Below, in pieces: positions 34,417 through 44,076 of a stretch of DNA of 64,000 nt. The notes beneath the pieces are model-generated. The model saw nothing but the letters and a program-made list of their open reading frames with translations. It did not search any database and was not told where the DNA came from. How positions within the stretch are numbered: the first letter of the stretch is position 1; every line of letters begins with the position of its first letter. A program made the position numbers and the translations under genes. Source of the DNA: DYRG01 sp041161065 (lineage in GTDB: Bacteria > Pseudomonadota > Gammaproteobacteria > Beggiatoales > Beggiatoaceae); assembly GCA_041161065.1 (NCBI GenBank), contig JBEAVE010000030.1:62001-126000 (forward strand). The letters are read 5' to 3'.

Positions 34417-35363
34417 ATGACCCCCCCCCCCTTAAAATTACGATCTCCGCATTGTCTCTTTCCGTCGCCCTGTTAGCCAGCGGGCAAGCAATGGCAATTT
34501 CCTGCGCTACAGTCACAGGTGGTGGCAATTGGGATGTTTTTGGTACTTGGATCACATCAACCGCTGGTTCTGGCGATTGCCTTGATAGCAATAGTGGAAC
34601 GTGGTCAGCTCCTTCTGCTGCTAACGATGTTGTTATTCCCAGCACAACCGCTGTAATAGGTAGTGCGAATATGGCAGCTAAAAGCGTCACCATTAATGGG
34701 GATGGTAAATTTACTTCGGGATCAAATACTTTAATGATTTCAGGTAACTTTACCAATAACGCTACTACCGCCACTAATGTGAATCTTGCAGGCAGTAGCG
34801 TTGTTTTTGATGCGTCTGCAACGGTAGGCGGTAGTGCTGTCACTACGTTTGATAACTTAACCACCTCCGCCCCCTTAACGTTACCAACAGGCGCAACTTC
34901 AGCTATCATCAACGCAACCCTTACAATTAATACAGGTGGTTCTATCGCCGCAGGCACAGTAAAGTTTTCTGATTTAAATCATAATATTGCTGCCAATGTT
35001 GGTTCTACCATTCCAACCTTAGATTTGTCTGCAATCACGGGTTCTAAAACAATCGCTTTCAATGGTTCAGCTAACACTATCATCAATGCCTTAACCCTTC
35101 CGTCACCCAACGCCCCGGGCGGAGCTAGTAAAGTGGTCGTTTTCACCATTCTAAATACTAAAACATTAACCTTCTCGGGTGGCATACCTTCCGCTTGCGC
35201 TGTAACGCCACCATACGCGACTGCGCCGGGTGGTGTGGTGATGGGTGTAACAGGTGGTAATTTGACTTGCACGATTCCCGCTCAGTCTGCTGTTCCCGCT
35301 TCTGTTGATTTAAGAGAAACGGGCAAAGTGACGACGACGAGCGAAGAAATTAGCATCAAATAA
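34417..35363 (+). CDS. Secreted beta-repeat protein, out of frame at a C11 tract (possibly phase variable)
   Basis: ATG 34417 has a good ribosome site (AAAGGAG) and is followed at once by 11 C (34421-34431). With 11 C the frame stops after 19 codons. With 9 or 12 C it reads into a signal peptide (LKITISALSLSVALLASGQAMA) and about 290 mature residues of repetitive, Thr/Ala/Ser/Gly-rich beta-strand sequence (VTINGDGKF, LMISGNFTNN, LDLSAITGSK), like a surface beta-helix or adhesin fragment; two Cys pairs are present. The frame downstream is open to 35363. Either phase variation by slippage or a homopolymer sequencing error. Function unknown. Confidence 0.7.
34421..34431. repeat. C11 homopolymer at codon 2
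   Basis: Eleven consecutive C immediately after the start codon in an AT-rich genome; a slippage-prone tract controlling the frame of the 34417-35363 gene. Confidence 0.9.
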
Positions 35364-35393
35364 TTTTCTTTTGTAGATCAGATCGCAAAAATC

Positions 35394-35449
35394 AAACCTG
35401 ACGGGTTTTCAAAGGGGTAGCGCAATCCCTAAACCGGTCAGGTTTTTTT
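35394..35449 (+). terminator. Intrinsic terminator; rest of the gap to 35751 is empty
   Basis: 9-bp perfect stem (35394-35402 with 35437-35445), extended by inner pairs after one mismatch, with a run of seven T. From 35450 to 35751 I see no gene: a 45-codon minus-strand frame there has no ribosome site or family likeness. Confidence 0.8.
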
Positions 35450-35751
35450 ATCTCATAAAAAAATAACAATCTGAAAGTTAAGTGGATTTAGGGTTCAACA
35501 TTAACGATGACATCTTCTTTTTTATTCTCTCTTTCTTCGTTTTTTTCCTCAGCGATTTTTCAAAGAAAAGTGATAAAATCAAACCAGATAGAAGGCTTGA
35601 ATGGAGAAAGCAATAGAAACTTTAGGCATTGACGGGAGCGGAAATTGAGGGGTCGAAGCGAATTTTTCAGCACAATCTTGATAAAAAGCATTCACAATTG
35701 TTGATTTGCGTTTCATAATATAAAGTTCACTCGTTATAAAAAAATTTAAAA

Positions 35752-37158
35752 GTGGCAATTTCACAGTGGCGACAACAGTTTGATGAGGCGTTAAATCGCA
35801 CGTTAGACCGCACGGTGCGGCTCGCGGTGACGGGGTTAAGTCGCAGCGGCAAAACGGTTTTTATCACCTCGTTGGTGCAGCAATTGTTGCACGGCGCGGA
35901 CAATCCCCATCTGCCGTTCTTCAAAGTGGCGGGCGACGGACGCTTGTGCGGGACAAAACCCCAAATTCAACCCGATTTACATATCCCAGCATTTCGTTAT
36001 GACTTGGCAATCAATGACTTAACCGCCAATCCTCCCCGCTGGACAGAACCCACCAATGGCATTAGCGAAATTCGGTTGGCGATTCGTTATAAACCCTCCA
36101 GTCAATGGATACACTATTTCAGCCCCGTTAATACCTTATATTTGGATATTATCGATTATCCGGGTGAATGGTTATTAGATTTACCATTGCTAGAATGGTC
36201 GTTTGAGGAGTGGTCTCGACAAATGGCGTTGTTATGCGATCAACCCCCAAGAAACACGCTATCTCTGCCATGGCGATCCTTTGTCGATAATATCGATATA
36301 ACTCAAACAACTAATGAAACAACTTTGCGACAAGCTAGCGAATTGTACACCCAATTTTTATTAGCTTGCAAAGAGAAGAAATACGGTTTAACTTTATTAC
36401 AACCCGGACGTTTCACCATGCCGGGAGATTTGAAAGGCGCACCCTTATTAGAATTTTGTCCGTTGCTCAAAATTCCTGTGGGAACAAAAAGTGAAGATTC
36501 TTTTTATGGTATCATGAAGAAACGCTATGAATCTTACAAAGAACACGTCGTTAATAAATTTTACAAAGATCATTTCTCCAATTTTGACCGACAAATCGTT
36601 TTAGTCGATGTATTAAAAGCCTTTAATACGGGTTTTTCGACCTTTGTAGATATGCGCGAGGCAATTCATTTGGTGTTAAAGAGTTTTCATTATGGAAAAA
36701 CCGGTTTTTTTAGTCGATTATTCGGTTTGCAAAGCAATGTCGATCGCCTGTTATTCGCCGCCACCAAAGCCGATCATGTTACGCCAAATCAATTACCTAA
36801 CTTAGAACGTTTTTTACAGTTAATGTTAATGCAAGCCAATAATAATGCCCGTTTTGAAGGGGTAGAAACTGAAACCCTCGCATTATCCGCTTTGCAATGT
36901 ACAACCCCCGTTTCTACTTTATTTCAAGGCAAACCCTTATCGTGTATTAAAGGGATTCCAAATAATAGTGAGAAACCGTTGGCGATTTTCCCTGGAGAAA
37001 TCCCCACCGATATTCCACCGCCCGAAGAATGGACAACCGAGCGATTTCATTTTGTTGATTTTCGTCCGCCTCCATTGCCCGATATCCATAGCCGCAGTCT
37101 TCCTCATTTACGAATGGATCGCGCTTTAGAATTTTTATTAGGAGATAAATTTGCATGA
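35752..37158 (+). CDS. ycjX: YcjX-family (DUF463) P-loop protein
   Basis: 468 residues from GTG 35752. Walker A is GLSRSGKTVF (about 28-37), followed by the conserved segments DIIDYPGEWLLDLPLL (switch-like, with DxPG) and FVDVLKAFNTG. YcjX proteins are GTPase-like, linked to envelope stress in enterobacteria; their role is unclear. Its stop overlaps the next start (ATGA), and ycjX-ycjF is the usual order. No clear Shine-Dalgarno before the GTG. Confidence 0.9.
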   Translation: MAISQWRQQFDEALNRTLDRTVRLAVTGLSRSGKTVFITSLVQQLLHGADNPHLPFFKVAGDGRLCGTKPQIQPDLHIPAFRYDLAINDLTANPPRWTEPTNGISEIRLAIRYKPSSQWIHYFSPVNTLYLDIIDYPGEWLLDLPLLEWSFEEWSRQMALLCDQPPRNTLSLPWRSFVDNIDITQTTNETTLRQASELYTQFLLACKEKKYGLTLLQPGRFTMPGDLKGAPLLEFCPLLKIPVGTKSEDSFYGIMKKRYESYKEHVVNKFYKDHFSNFDRQIVLVDVLKAFNTGFSTFVDMREAIHLVLKSFHYGKTGFFSRLFGLQSNVDRLLFAATKADHVTPNQLPNLERFLQLMLMQANNNARFEGVETETLALSALQCTTPVSTLFQGKPLSCIKGIPNNSEKPLAIFPGEIPTDIPPPEEWTTERFHFVDFRPPPLPDIHSRSLPHLRMDRALEFLLGDKFA

Positions 37159-38294
37159 GCACTAAATGGCAATCGCCAATCGTCTTTGAATTAGATGATT
37201 TGAATGCGCAACCACAAGAAAGCAATCGTAAAACAAATTATTCGCCACCTTTTACGGTATCTGATATTGAAAATACGGTTTCAAATGTTGATATTCCAGA
37301 AACCTGTGCAGATATTTCTGAAACAGAGAAAAATGATTTGAAATTAGAAGCCTTTCCTGCATTAGCGCAATTGGTAGAAAAAGGCGGCAAATTATGGGAG
37401 AAACTGTCTTTTTCCACTGCGTCGCCTTGGTTTTGGTTGTTAAGCGGATTGGGTTTGTGGTGGGCGGGAATGTTATTTGTCGATAGTTTTAATTTTATTG
37501 CCGACCGCTTTGCAAATAACACCTTGATTGGATTGCTGTTTTTAGGCTTATTTGGCGTAATTATCGTTAATGTAGGGCGTTTAACATGGGTAACTTGGCA
37601 AGACTTTCTGGCATTAAAAAGTGTTTCAAATTTACAAGCCGATGGGAAAGAACTTTTAGAAAGCAATCAGTACGGTTTAGCAATGCCTTATGTGAATAAA
37701 ATTTCGCGGTTTTATAGCCAACGTCCAGATGTGAAAGCACGTTTAGAAAGATTTTATATGACGGTCAATGATAGTCATTCAGATTCAGAGGTTTGCGCGT
37801 TATTTAGCAAGCAAGTTTTAGAGGAACTTGATCGGCGTGCTTACCATTTAATCTTAAAACAAGCGAAAGAAACGGCATTGCTAATTGCTTTAAGTCCGCG
37901 TGCATTTCTGAGTAGTTTTCTAACTTTGTGGGGCACGGTAAAAATGGTGCGCGACGTGGCGACATTGTACGGCGGTCGCCCTAGATTTGTCAGCTCAATC
38001 AAGTTGTTAGGCGCAGTTTTTCAAAATTTGATTTACGCGGGCGTGAGCGAGCAAGTTGCTGAATCCTTAAGCAATTTATTAGGCGGATCGCTCCTGTCGG
38101 TCGTATCCACCCAATTGGCGCAAGGCGTGGGCAGCGGCATTTTAACCGCGCGCGTCGGTTTGCACGCAATGCGCGTGTGCCGCCCGTTGCCGTTTCGTGC
38201 CGACGAACAGCCCCAATGGCAACACATTGCGCGCGACGTGTGGTCTGCTGTCAAACCCTCTGAATCTTCCCCTAAAAACACTAAAACTGCTTAA
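37155..38294 (+). CDS. ycjF: YcjF-like membrane protein (TIGR01620/DUF697)
   Basis: 379 residues. An N-terminal soluble segment, two membrane helices (PWFWLLSGLGLWWAGMLF; LIGLLFLGLFGVIIVNVG), then a helical DUF697 domain with the family's ALSPRAFLSSFLTLWG-like stretch and a C-terminal hydrophobic part. It overlaps ycjX by four bases, so the two are translationally coupled. Partner of YcjX by context; biochemical role unknown. Confidence 0.88.
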   Translation: MSTKWQSPIVFELDDLNAQPQESNRKTNYSPPFTVSDIENTVSNVDIPETCADISETEKNDLKLEAFPALAQLVEKGGKLWEKLSFSTASPWFWLLSGLGLWWAGMLFVDSFNFIADRFANNTLIGLLFLGLFGVIIVNVGRLTWVTWQDFLALKSVSNLQADGKELLESNQYGLAMPYVNKISRFYSQRPDVKARLERFYMTVNDSHSDSEVCALFSKQVLEELDRRAYHLILKQAKETALLIALSPRAFLSSFLTLWGTVKMVRDVATLYGGRPRFVSSIKLLGAVFQNLIYAGVSEQVAESLSNLLGGSLLSVVSTQLAQGVGSGILTARVGLHAMRVCRPLPFRADEQPQWQHIARDVWSAVKPSESSPKNTKTA

Positions 38295-38302
38295 TATTGA
38301 AT

Positions 38303-41300
38303 ATGTTACGATTATTGCGCCATTTAATTCTAGGATTGATTTTAATTCTAACCGGATTAAGTGGCGTTTTATTTTGGTTGCTCGACACAGAAAGCGGTTT
38401 GCAATGGATTTTGAAACAAGTGCCTGACTTAAAAATTAAATCCATTCAAGGACGGTTGTTTGAAGAGATTTCATTAGAAGAGATTGCGTTTCAAAATAAA
38501 GAATTTAACATTAAAATTCAAAAAGTTAATTTTGCATGGCAACCTTTGTTATTACTTAAAAAACAACTACTGTTGAATTCGTTTATTATTGAAAAAGCAC
38601 ACATTGAATTACCCGCTATTTCTTCATCAACAAAACCCGCCAATCATAAACCTTTAGAAATCCCAGACTTAAAACTCCCAGTTCAAATCATTTTGCAAGA
38701 CATTCAATTACGCGATATTCATATCAAACAAGGCGATCAAATGCTACCTGTTTTGAATGGATTAATTTTGCGGGCAGATGTTTCAGAAAAATTACAGCTC
38801 TACAAATTAGCTATTCAAACGCCTTTAGCAACTGCTGACTTAAAAGGTTTCTTACAACTTTCTAAACCTTTTGATTTGAATTTTGATATTCACTGGCAAG
38901 CCCCCATTCCTTTGGATAATTTACAAGCTGCAGGTAAAGGTCGTTTATCTGGTAATGTGAATAAGTTAATGGTCGATCATGAACTAAAAATGCCTGTTAA
39001 TTTAAGCCTTTCCGCACAACTTGAAACCCCCTTAACACATCCTCTTTGGCAAACTTATTTGAAATGGGATAATTTAAGCTATCCTTTATCGGGTGAAACC
39101 CTAGTTAATAGTTCAAATGGCGATATTCAAGCACAGGGTGATCTACAACACTATCAAATCAAAGTTGCAACCGATTTGAAAGGACAACAAATCCCCGTCA
39201 GCAAATGGTTTTTAGAAATTGCTGGAGATTTAGAAAAAGCCAATATTCAAACCCTACGAGGTGAATTGTTGAAAGGCATTTTTGAAACCACCGGACAAAT
39301 CACTTGGAAACCGGATATTACATGGCAATTAGCTTTAAAAGGTGAGAAACTTCAACCCGCTGAATTAATCCCTGACTTAAAAGGGGATATTGGTTTTAAA
39401 ATTCACACCGTTGGGAAATTATTAGAAAATAATCAACCTCAACTTACTGTTAATATTGAAGAATTAGCTGGAAAATTGCGAAATTACCCGATTAATCTGA
39501 AAAGTGAGCTTTTTATTGATAAAACCCACTATTTTTTAAAAAACCTAACGGCGCGCTCCGGTTCAGCGACTTTGCAAGCAACCGCCGATTTTCAAGCCCC
39601 AAATGTGAATGCAGAATTTCAATTGCAAGCTAATAATTTGAAAGAAGTTTTACCAACCGCAAAAGGCAAAATTAATGCAAAAGGTCAAATCAAAGGGGGA
39701 TTGCCATTACCTAAATTCACGCTAAATTTAAACGCTGAAAAAATCGGTTTTGAAAATATAAACTTAGAAAAGTTAAAATTAGATTTAAATGCTGATCCGC
39801 TTAAAAATCAAGCCTTTCAAATCAATTTAGAGGCAACAAATCTCTCAAAAGATCAAAAAATACAGCTTAATACCGCAAAATTACACAGTGATGGTATTTT
39901 ATCCAATCATGCTTTGACATTGGCAGTCGATTCCCCGCTTGCCCAATTAAATACCCAATTAAAAGGTGGTTTTTTTCAAAATCAACAAACATGGAAAGGG
40001 CAACTCGAAAAATTATTTTTTGAAATGCCTAACTTATTGAAAATAGGGCTTTCTCAAGCTGCAAAATTACAATTATCCGCAAAAGATATAAAATTAGAGC
40101 AAAGTTGTTTTTTAGCACAATTTAAACAACAAAAAGCGGGAAAAACTTGTGTGTTAGCAGATTGGAATGTGCAAAAAGGTACGCATGCAGAATTACAACT
40201 TTCAGATTTAACGCTTGACGTTCTGAAGCCCATTTTACCGACAAATATTCATCTCGATAATTCATTATCTGGCTCGTTTAAGGCAGATTTGCAACCGAAT
40301 GGCACTATTAATGCGGAATCGGCTTGGCAACTCGATAAAGGTCAATTAAAAATAGAAGATAAAATCAATGGGTTACAGACATTTGATGTGTTAGGTGGCA
40401 CGTTAGATTTAAAACTGAATAAACAAGGTTTGCAAACACAACTAAAATTACAACCACTTGATTTTGTTGATGTCAATGCAAATATAACATTACCTAATTT
40501 TAATAAATTGCCCTTTAATATCGAAAAACAGTCAATTCAGGGGAAAATTTACACAAAAGTCCAGAATTTTGATCGATTGCCACAGTTAGTGCCAATTTTA
40601 GAAAAAGCCGAGGGTTTTTTACAATTAGATGCGGATTTGAATGGCAAATTAACAAACCCTCAAATTCAAGGGATTTTGGATTTGAACGCGCCATTATTGC
40701 AATTACCTGATTTAGGCTTGCAATTGAAGGACTTACATTTGACCGCTCGTAATCAAGCCTTTGATAAATTGGATATTCAGGGGCGGGTGCGTTCTGGCGA
40801 GGGCTATTTGACGCTTGGCGGCGCGCTCACGATGGCGGAAAAATGGGCGTTGGCACTTCACCTCGACGGCAAAAATTTCGAAGTCGTTAATAACCCTAGT
40901 GCTTGGGTGATTATATCGCCCGCTGTTGGTCTCCAATTACAACCTAACTTATTGAATTTAGAAGGAGAAATCGTTGTGCCCGACGCAACTTTAACGCCCG
41001 TTTTGAGTGGCGGAAGCGGAGGAGCAATTAGCATTTCTCCAGATGCTAAAATCAAATCTAAACAACCTAAAGAAACTACCCCGAAAAGTACATTACAAAT
41101 TGCTGGAGGTATTAAAATAAAATTAGATGAAAAAATTAGTTTGAAAGTTGCCGATTTTCAAAGTCGTTTGGGAGGAGAATTCGCAATTACTTTCAAACCA
41201 AATGAAATGATCCCATTGGCTTCTGGCAGCATTAATGTTTTTGATGGATTTTATCGAGCATACGGACAAGATTTACAAATTAGACAAGGGAAGATTATTT

Positions 41301-41698
41301 TTACGGGAGATTATATGAGTAATCCAACTTTAAATATAGAAACTGTGCGACGAATTTATGGTGATCCCGCAGTGGAAATGGCGGGGGTTTCTATTCGAGG
41401 ACAAGCAAAGAAACCTGAAATAAAATTGTTTTCAAAACCGCAATTAGCAGAATCCAAAATTTTATCTTATGTAATGTTTGGAAACTCGATGTTAGAACAA
41501 GGGGGTAATCGAACTATGCAAATGGGGGTTTATTTAACGCCAGAACTATATGTGGGTTATGGTTTGAATATCTTACAAAGTAAAAATGATAATAGCCAAA
41601 ATTTCAATATCCGTTATGAGTTTACGCCACGTTGGGGAGTTGAAGCGCAATTTGGTCAAAATGATAGTGGCGTGGATATTTCTTATACCATTGAATGA
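38303..41698 (+). CDS. tamB: Translocation and assembly module protein TamB
   Basis: 1131 residues from ATG 38303 (a TTG two codons upstream is the alternative). A single N-terminal membrane helix (LILGLILILTGLSGVLFWLL) anchors a long repetitive beta-taco/groove domain, and the C-terminal DUF490 domain is recognisable (GSINVFDGFYRAYGQDLQIRQG split, IFTGDYMSNPTLNIETVR, LSYVMFGN). TamB-like proteins bridge inner and outer membranes and move phospholipids; with TamA they aid insertion of some outer membrane proteins. TamA is not in the window. Follows ycjF by a few bases. Confidence 0.93.
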   Translation: MLRLLRHLILGLILILTGLSGVLFWLLDTESGLQWILKQVPDLKIKSIQGRLFEEISLEEIAFQNKEFNIKIQKVNFAWQPLLLLKKQLLLNSFIIEKAHIELPAISSSTKPANHKPLEIPDLKLPVQIILQDIQLRDIHIKQGDQMLPVLNGLILRADVSEKLQLYKLAIQTPLATADLKGFLQLSKPFDLNFDIHWQAPIPLDNLQAAGKGRLSGNVNKLMVDHELKMPVNLSLSAQLETPLTHPLWQTYLKWDNLSYPLSGETLVNSSNGDIQAQGDLQHYQIKVATDLKGQQIPVSKWFLEIAGDLEKANIQTLRGELLKGIFETTGQITWKPDITWQLALKGEKLQPAELIPDLKGDIGFKIHTVGKLLENNQPQLTVNIEELAGKLRNYPINLKSELFIDKTHYFLKNLTARSGSATLQATADFQAPNVNAEFQLQANNLKEVLPTAKGKINAKGQIKGGLPLPKFTLNLNAEKIGFENINLEKLKLDLNADPLKNQAFQINLEATNLSKDQKIQLNTAKLHSDGILSNHALTLAVDSPLAQLNTQLKGGFFQNQQTWKGQLEKLFFEMPNLLKIGLSQAAKLQLSAKDIKLEQSCFLAQFKQQKAGKTCVLADWNVQKGTHAELQLSDLTLDVLKPILPTNIHLDNSLSGSFKADLQPNGTINAESAWQLDKGQLKIEDKINGLQTFDVLGGTLDLKLNKQGLQTQLKLQPLDFVDVNANITLPNFNKLPFNIEKQSIQGKIYTKVQNFDRLPQLVPILEKAEGFLQLDADLNGKLTNPQIQGILDLNAPLLQLPDLGLQLKDLHLTARNQAFDKLDIQGRVRSGEGYLTLGGALTMAEKWALALHLDGKNFEVVNNPSAWVIISPAVGLQLQPNLLNLEGEIVVPDATLTPVLSGGSGGAISISPDAKIKSKQPKETTPKSTLQIAGGIKIKLDEKISLKVADFQSRLGGEFAITFKPNEMIPLASGSINVFDGFYRAYGQDLQIRQGKIIFTGDYMSNPTLNIETVRRIYGDPAVEMAGVSIRGQAKKPEIKLFSKPQLAESKILSYVMFGNSMLEQGGNRTMQMGVYLTPELYVGYGLNILQSKNDNSQNFNIRYEFTPRWGVEAQFGQNDSGVDISYTIE

Positions 41699-41704
41699 AA
41701 GAAA

Positions 41705-42715
41705 ATGAAAACAAATATGCTACCCATTTATATTTTAACAGGATTTCTAGGAAGTGGAAAAACAACCTTACTAAATCGTTTCTTAATGGATCAAAAATTA
41801 CAAAATACGGCGGTGATTGTTAATGAATTTGGTGATGTAGGCATTGATCATTTATTGGTGAGAGCAAAAACCGATGATTTGATTATGTTGGCGGGGGGGT
41901 GTTTGTGTTGTAAAATTAGAGGAGATTTATTAGAAACCTTAGAAACACTTTATAAACAACGTGAGAACGGAGAAATCCCTAAATTTGAGCGCGTATTGAT
42001 AGAAACTAGTGGATTAGCTGCGCCCGCTCCGATTTTAAGAACTTTATTAAGTGACGAATTTAACCGTGAGCATTTTTATATTTCTCAATTGATAACAACT
42101 GTCGATGCAATTTATGGTTTTAAACATTTGAAATTATATGAAGAATCGGCGCAACAAATTGCACTCGCTCATCATTTGATTATTACGAAAACCGATCTAG
42201 CAAAACCTAAAGCAGTTTCTAAATTAAAAAGTCATTTGAATAACTTGAATCCAAGCGCACATATTTTTGAAAGCAACGAGGATTTGATTGCGCTTTTTAA
42301 TGATCCTAACAAAGACGATTTCTACCAGAAGATTAGCCCATTTCAAAATAGTCATGTTTCTAACCCAACTATTCATAGTTTTGTGATTGAATATGATCGA
42401 CCTGTAGAATGGAAAATTATGGGACAGTGGTTTCAACAATTAACCCGTTTGCGCGGACAAGATTTATTAAGAATCAAGGGGTTAGTTTATACTAAAGAAA
42501 ACCCATTGCCAATTGTAATTCAAGCGGTACAACACGTTTTTCAAACACCGACAACGTTGGAAAAATGGGTATTTGAATTACCCAAAACGCAATTGGTTTT
42601 TATCACGCGGCGAATTCCTCAACAATTAATTGAAAAAAGTTTCTTTGCTATCTTAAAAGCGAGAAATCCGATTGAACGTTGTCAAGCGGCGGGTATTTTA
42701 TTAGAAATCGTGTAA
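41705..42715 (+). CDS. CobW/COG0523-family GTPase (metal chaperone)
   Basis: 336 residues. Walker A is GFLGSGKTT (13-21), the family's metal-binding GCLCC (C66, C68, C69) follows, then Walker B-type IETSGLAAPAP and the guanine-specificity motif TKTD. The C-terminal CobW_C domain is present and there is no His-rich tail. Members deliver Zn, Co or other metals to client proteins; no riboswitch or Zur box is evident to narrow this. It starts six bases after tamB on the same strand. Confidence 0.9.
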   Translation: MKTNMLPIYILTGFLGSGKTTLLNRFLMDQKLQNTAVIVNEFGDVGIDHLLVRAKTDDLIMLAGGCLCCKIRGDLLETLETLYKQRENGEIPKFERVLIETSGLAAPAPILRTLLSDEFNREHFYISQLITTVDAIYGFKHLKLYEESAQQIALAHHLIITKTDLAKPKAVSKLKSHLNNLNPSAHIFESNEDLIALFNDPNKDDFYQKISPFQNSHVSNPTIHSFVIEYDRPVEWKIMGQWFQQLTRLRGQDLLRIKGLVYTKENPLPIVIQAVQHVFQTPTTLEKWVFELPKTQLVFITRRIPQQLIEKSFFAILKARNPIERCQAAGILLEIV

Positions 42716-42774
42716 GATAAAACGGCAGCGGCGCAAGGTCAGCGCATCACAACTAAGAGGAGAGGAGAATCTCT

Positions 42775-42821
42775 GGTAGTGGTCAGAGTTTTAAATTACA
42801 CACAAAAACAACACCACTACC
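42775..42821 (-). terminator. Hairpin downstream of tuf
   Basis: Perfect 9-bp inverted repeat (42775-42783 with 42813-42821) with a 29-nt spacer between the convergent cobW-like and tuf genes. No U-run; tentative terminator. Confidence 0.35.
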
Positions 42822-42835
42822 AAAGCAGGTGATTA

Positions 42836-44020
42836 TTAGGCGAGGATTTTTGCAACCACGCCCGCGCCGACGGTTCTGCCGCCTTCACGAATCGCAAACC
42901 GTAAACCGTCTTCCATCGCAATCGGTGCAATTAATTCAACCGACATTTTGATGTTATCACCGGGCATCACCATTTCAACACCTTCAGGCAACGTGACTGC
43001 GCCCGTGACATCGGTGGTTCTAAAATAGAACTGTGGGCGATAGCCTTTGAAGAAAGGCGTGTGACGACCGCCCTCATCTTTGCCTAAAATGTACACTTCG
43101 GCTTCGAATTTGGTGTGGGGTTTAATGGTGCCCGGTTTCGCTAAGACTTGACCGCGTTCAACATCTTCACGTTTAATACCGCGCAATAATGCCCCGATAT
43201 TTTCGCCCGCGCGTCCTTCGTCCAACAATTTGCGGAACATTTCCACGCCCGTGCAAGTGCTTTTAACGGTGGCTTTTAAGCCCACGATTTCAACTTCTTC
43301 GCCCACTTTAACAATGCCGCGTTCAACACGACCCGTGACCACTGTTCCGCGCCCAGAAATCGAAAATACGTCTTCAATCGGCATTAAGAATGGTTTATCA
43401 ATGGCGCGTTCGGGTTGAGGAATATAGGAATCAAGCGCGTTCGCCAATTCAATAATTTTTTCTTCCCACGCCGCGTCGCCTTCTAACGCTTTCAACGCAG
43501 AACCTTTGATGATGGGTAAATCGTCGCCGGGGAAATCGTATTTAGACAACAATTCACGGACTTCCATTTCAACGAGTTCTAATAATTCCTCATCGTCGAC
43601 CATGTCGCATTTGTTCATGAAAACAATAATATACGGCACACCCACTTGGCGCGCTAACAAAATATGTTCGCGGGTTTGTGGCATCGGACCGTCGGTGGCG
43701 GCAACTACTAAAATTGCGCCATCCATTTGTGCCGCACCGGTGATCATGTTTTTGACATAATCCGCGTGACCAGGGCAGTCGACGTGTGCGTAGTGACGAG
43801 TTGGCGTGTCGTATTCGACATGCGAGGTGTTAATCGTGATGCCGCGCGCTTTTTCTTCGGGGGCGTTATCGATTTGATCGAAAGAGCGAGCGTTACCGCC
43901 GTATCTTTTTGCCAACACGCTGGTGATGGCGGCAGTTAAAGTGGTTTTACCGTGGTCGACGTGCCCAATCGTGCCCACGTTGAGGTGGGGTTTGGTGCGT
44001 TCAAATTTTTCTTTAGACAT
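42836..44020 (-). CDS. tuf: Elongation factor Tu
   Basis: 394 residues. G1 GHVDHGKT (19-26), the RGITI effector loop, DCPGHADY (G3) and NKCD (G4) are intact; domains II and III are complete. Delivers aminoacyl-tRNA to the ribosome. Last gene of the rpsL-rpsG-fusA-tuf operon, the common bacterial order, with a hairpin in the 56-base gap after fusA. Markedly more GC-rich and codon-biased than most of the window, as expected for high expression. Confidence 0.98.
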   Translation of the reverse strand: MSKEKFERTKPHLNVGTIGHVDHGKTTLTAAITSVLAKRYGGNARSFDQIDNAPEEKARGITINTSHVEYDTPTRHYAHVDCPGHADYVKNMITGAAQMDGAILVVAATDGPMPQTREHILLARQVGVPYIIVFMNKCDMVDDEELLELVEMEVRELLSKYDFPGDDLPIIKGSALKALEGDAAWEEKIIELANALDSYIPQPERAIDKPFLMPIEDVFSISGRGTVVTGRVERGIVKVGEEVEIVGLKATVKSTCTGVEMFRKLLDEGRAGENIGALLRGIKREDVERGQVLAKPGTIKPHTKFEAEVYILGKDEGGRHTPFFKGYRPQFYFRTTDVTGAVTLPEGVEMVMPGDNIKMSVELIAPIAMEDGLRFAIREGGRTVGAGVVAKILA

Positions 44021-44039
44021 GATGCAATCCTTCTATGTT

Positions 44040-44065
44040 AAAAACCACCCGCGCGCAGCGAGTGG
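44040..44065 (-). terminator. Attenuator-like hairpin between fusA and tuf
   Basis: Minus strand: 8-bp stem with one G-U (44058-44065 with 44045-44052), 5-nt loop, followed by TTTT(A). It resembles an intrinsic terminator inside the operon and may set the fusA to tuf ratio or be an RNase site. Confidence 0.55.
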
Positions 44066-44076
44066 CAATCCTTAAA

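Noticed and set aside
35579..35764. 61-codon minus-strand ORF in the gap before ycjX
   Set aside because: No ribosome site, no family likeness, and it overlaps the ycjX start; treated as noise.
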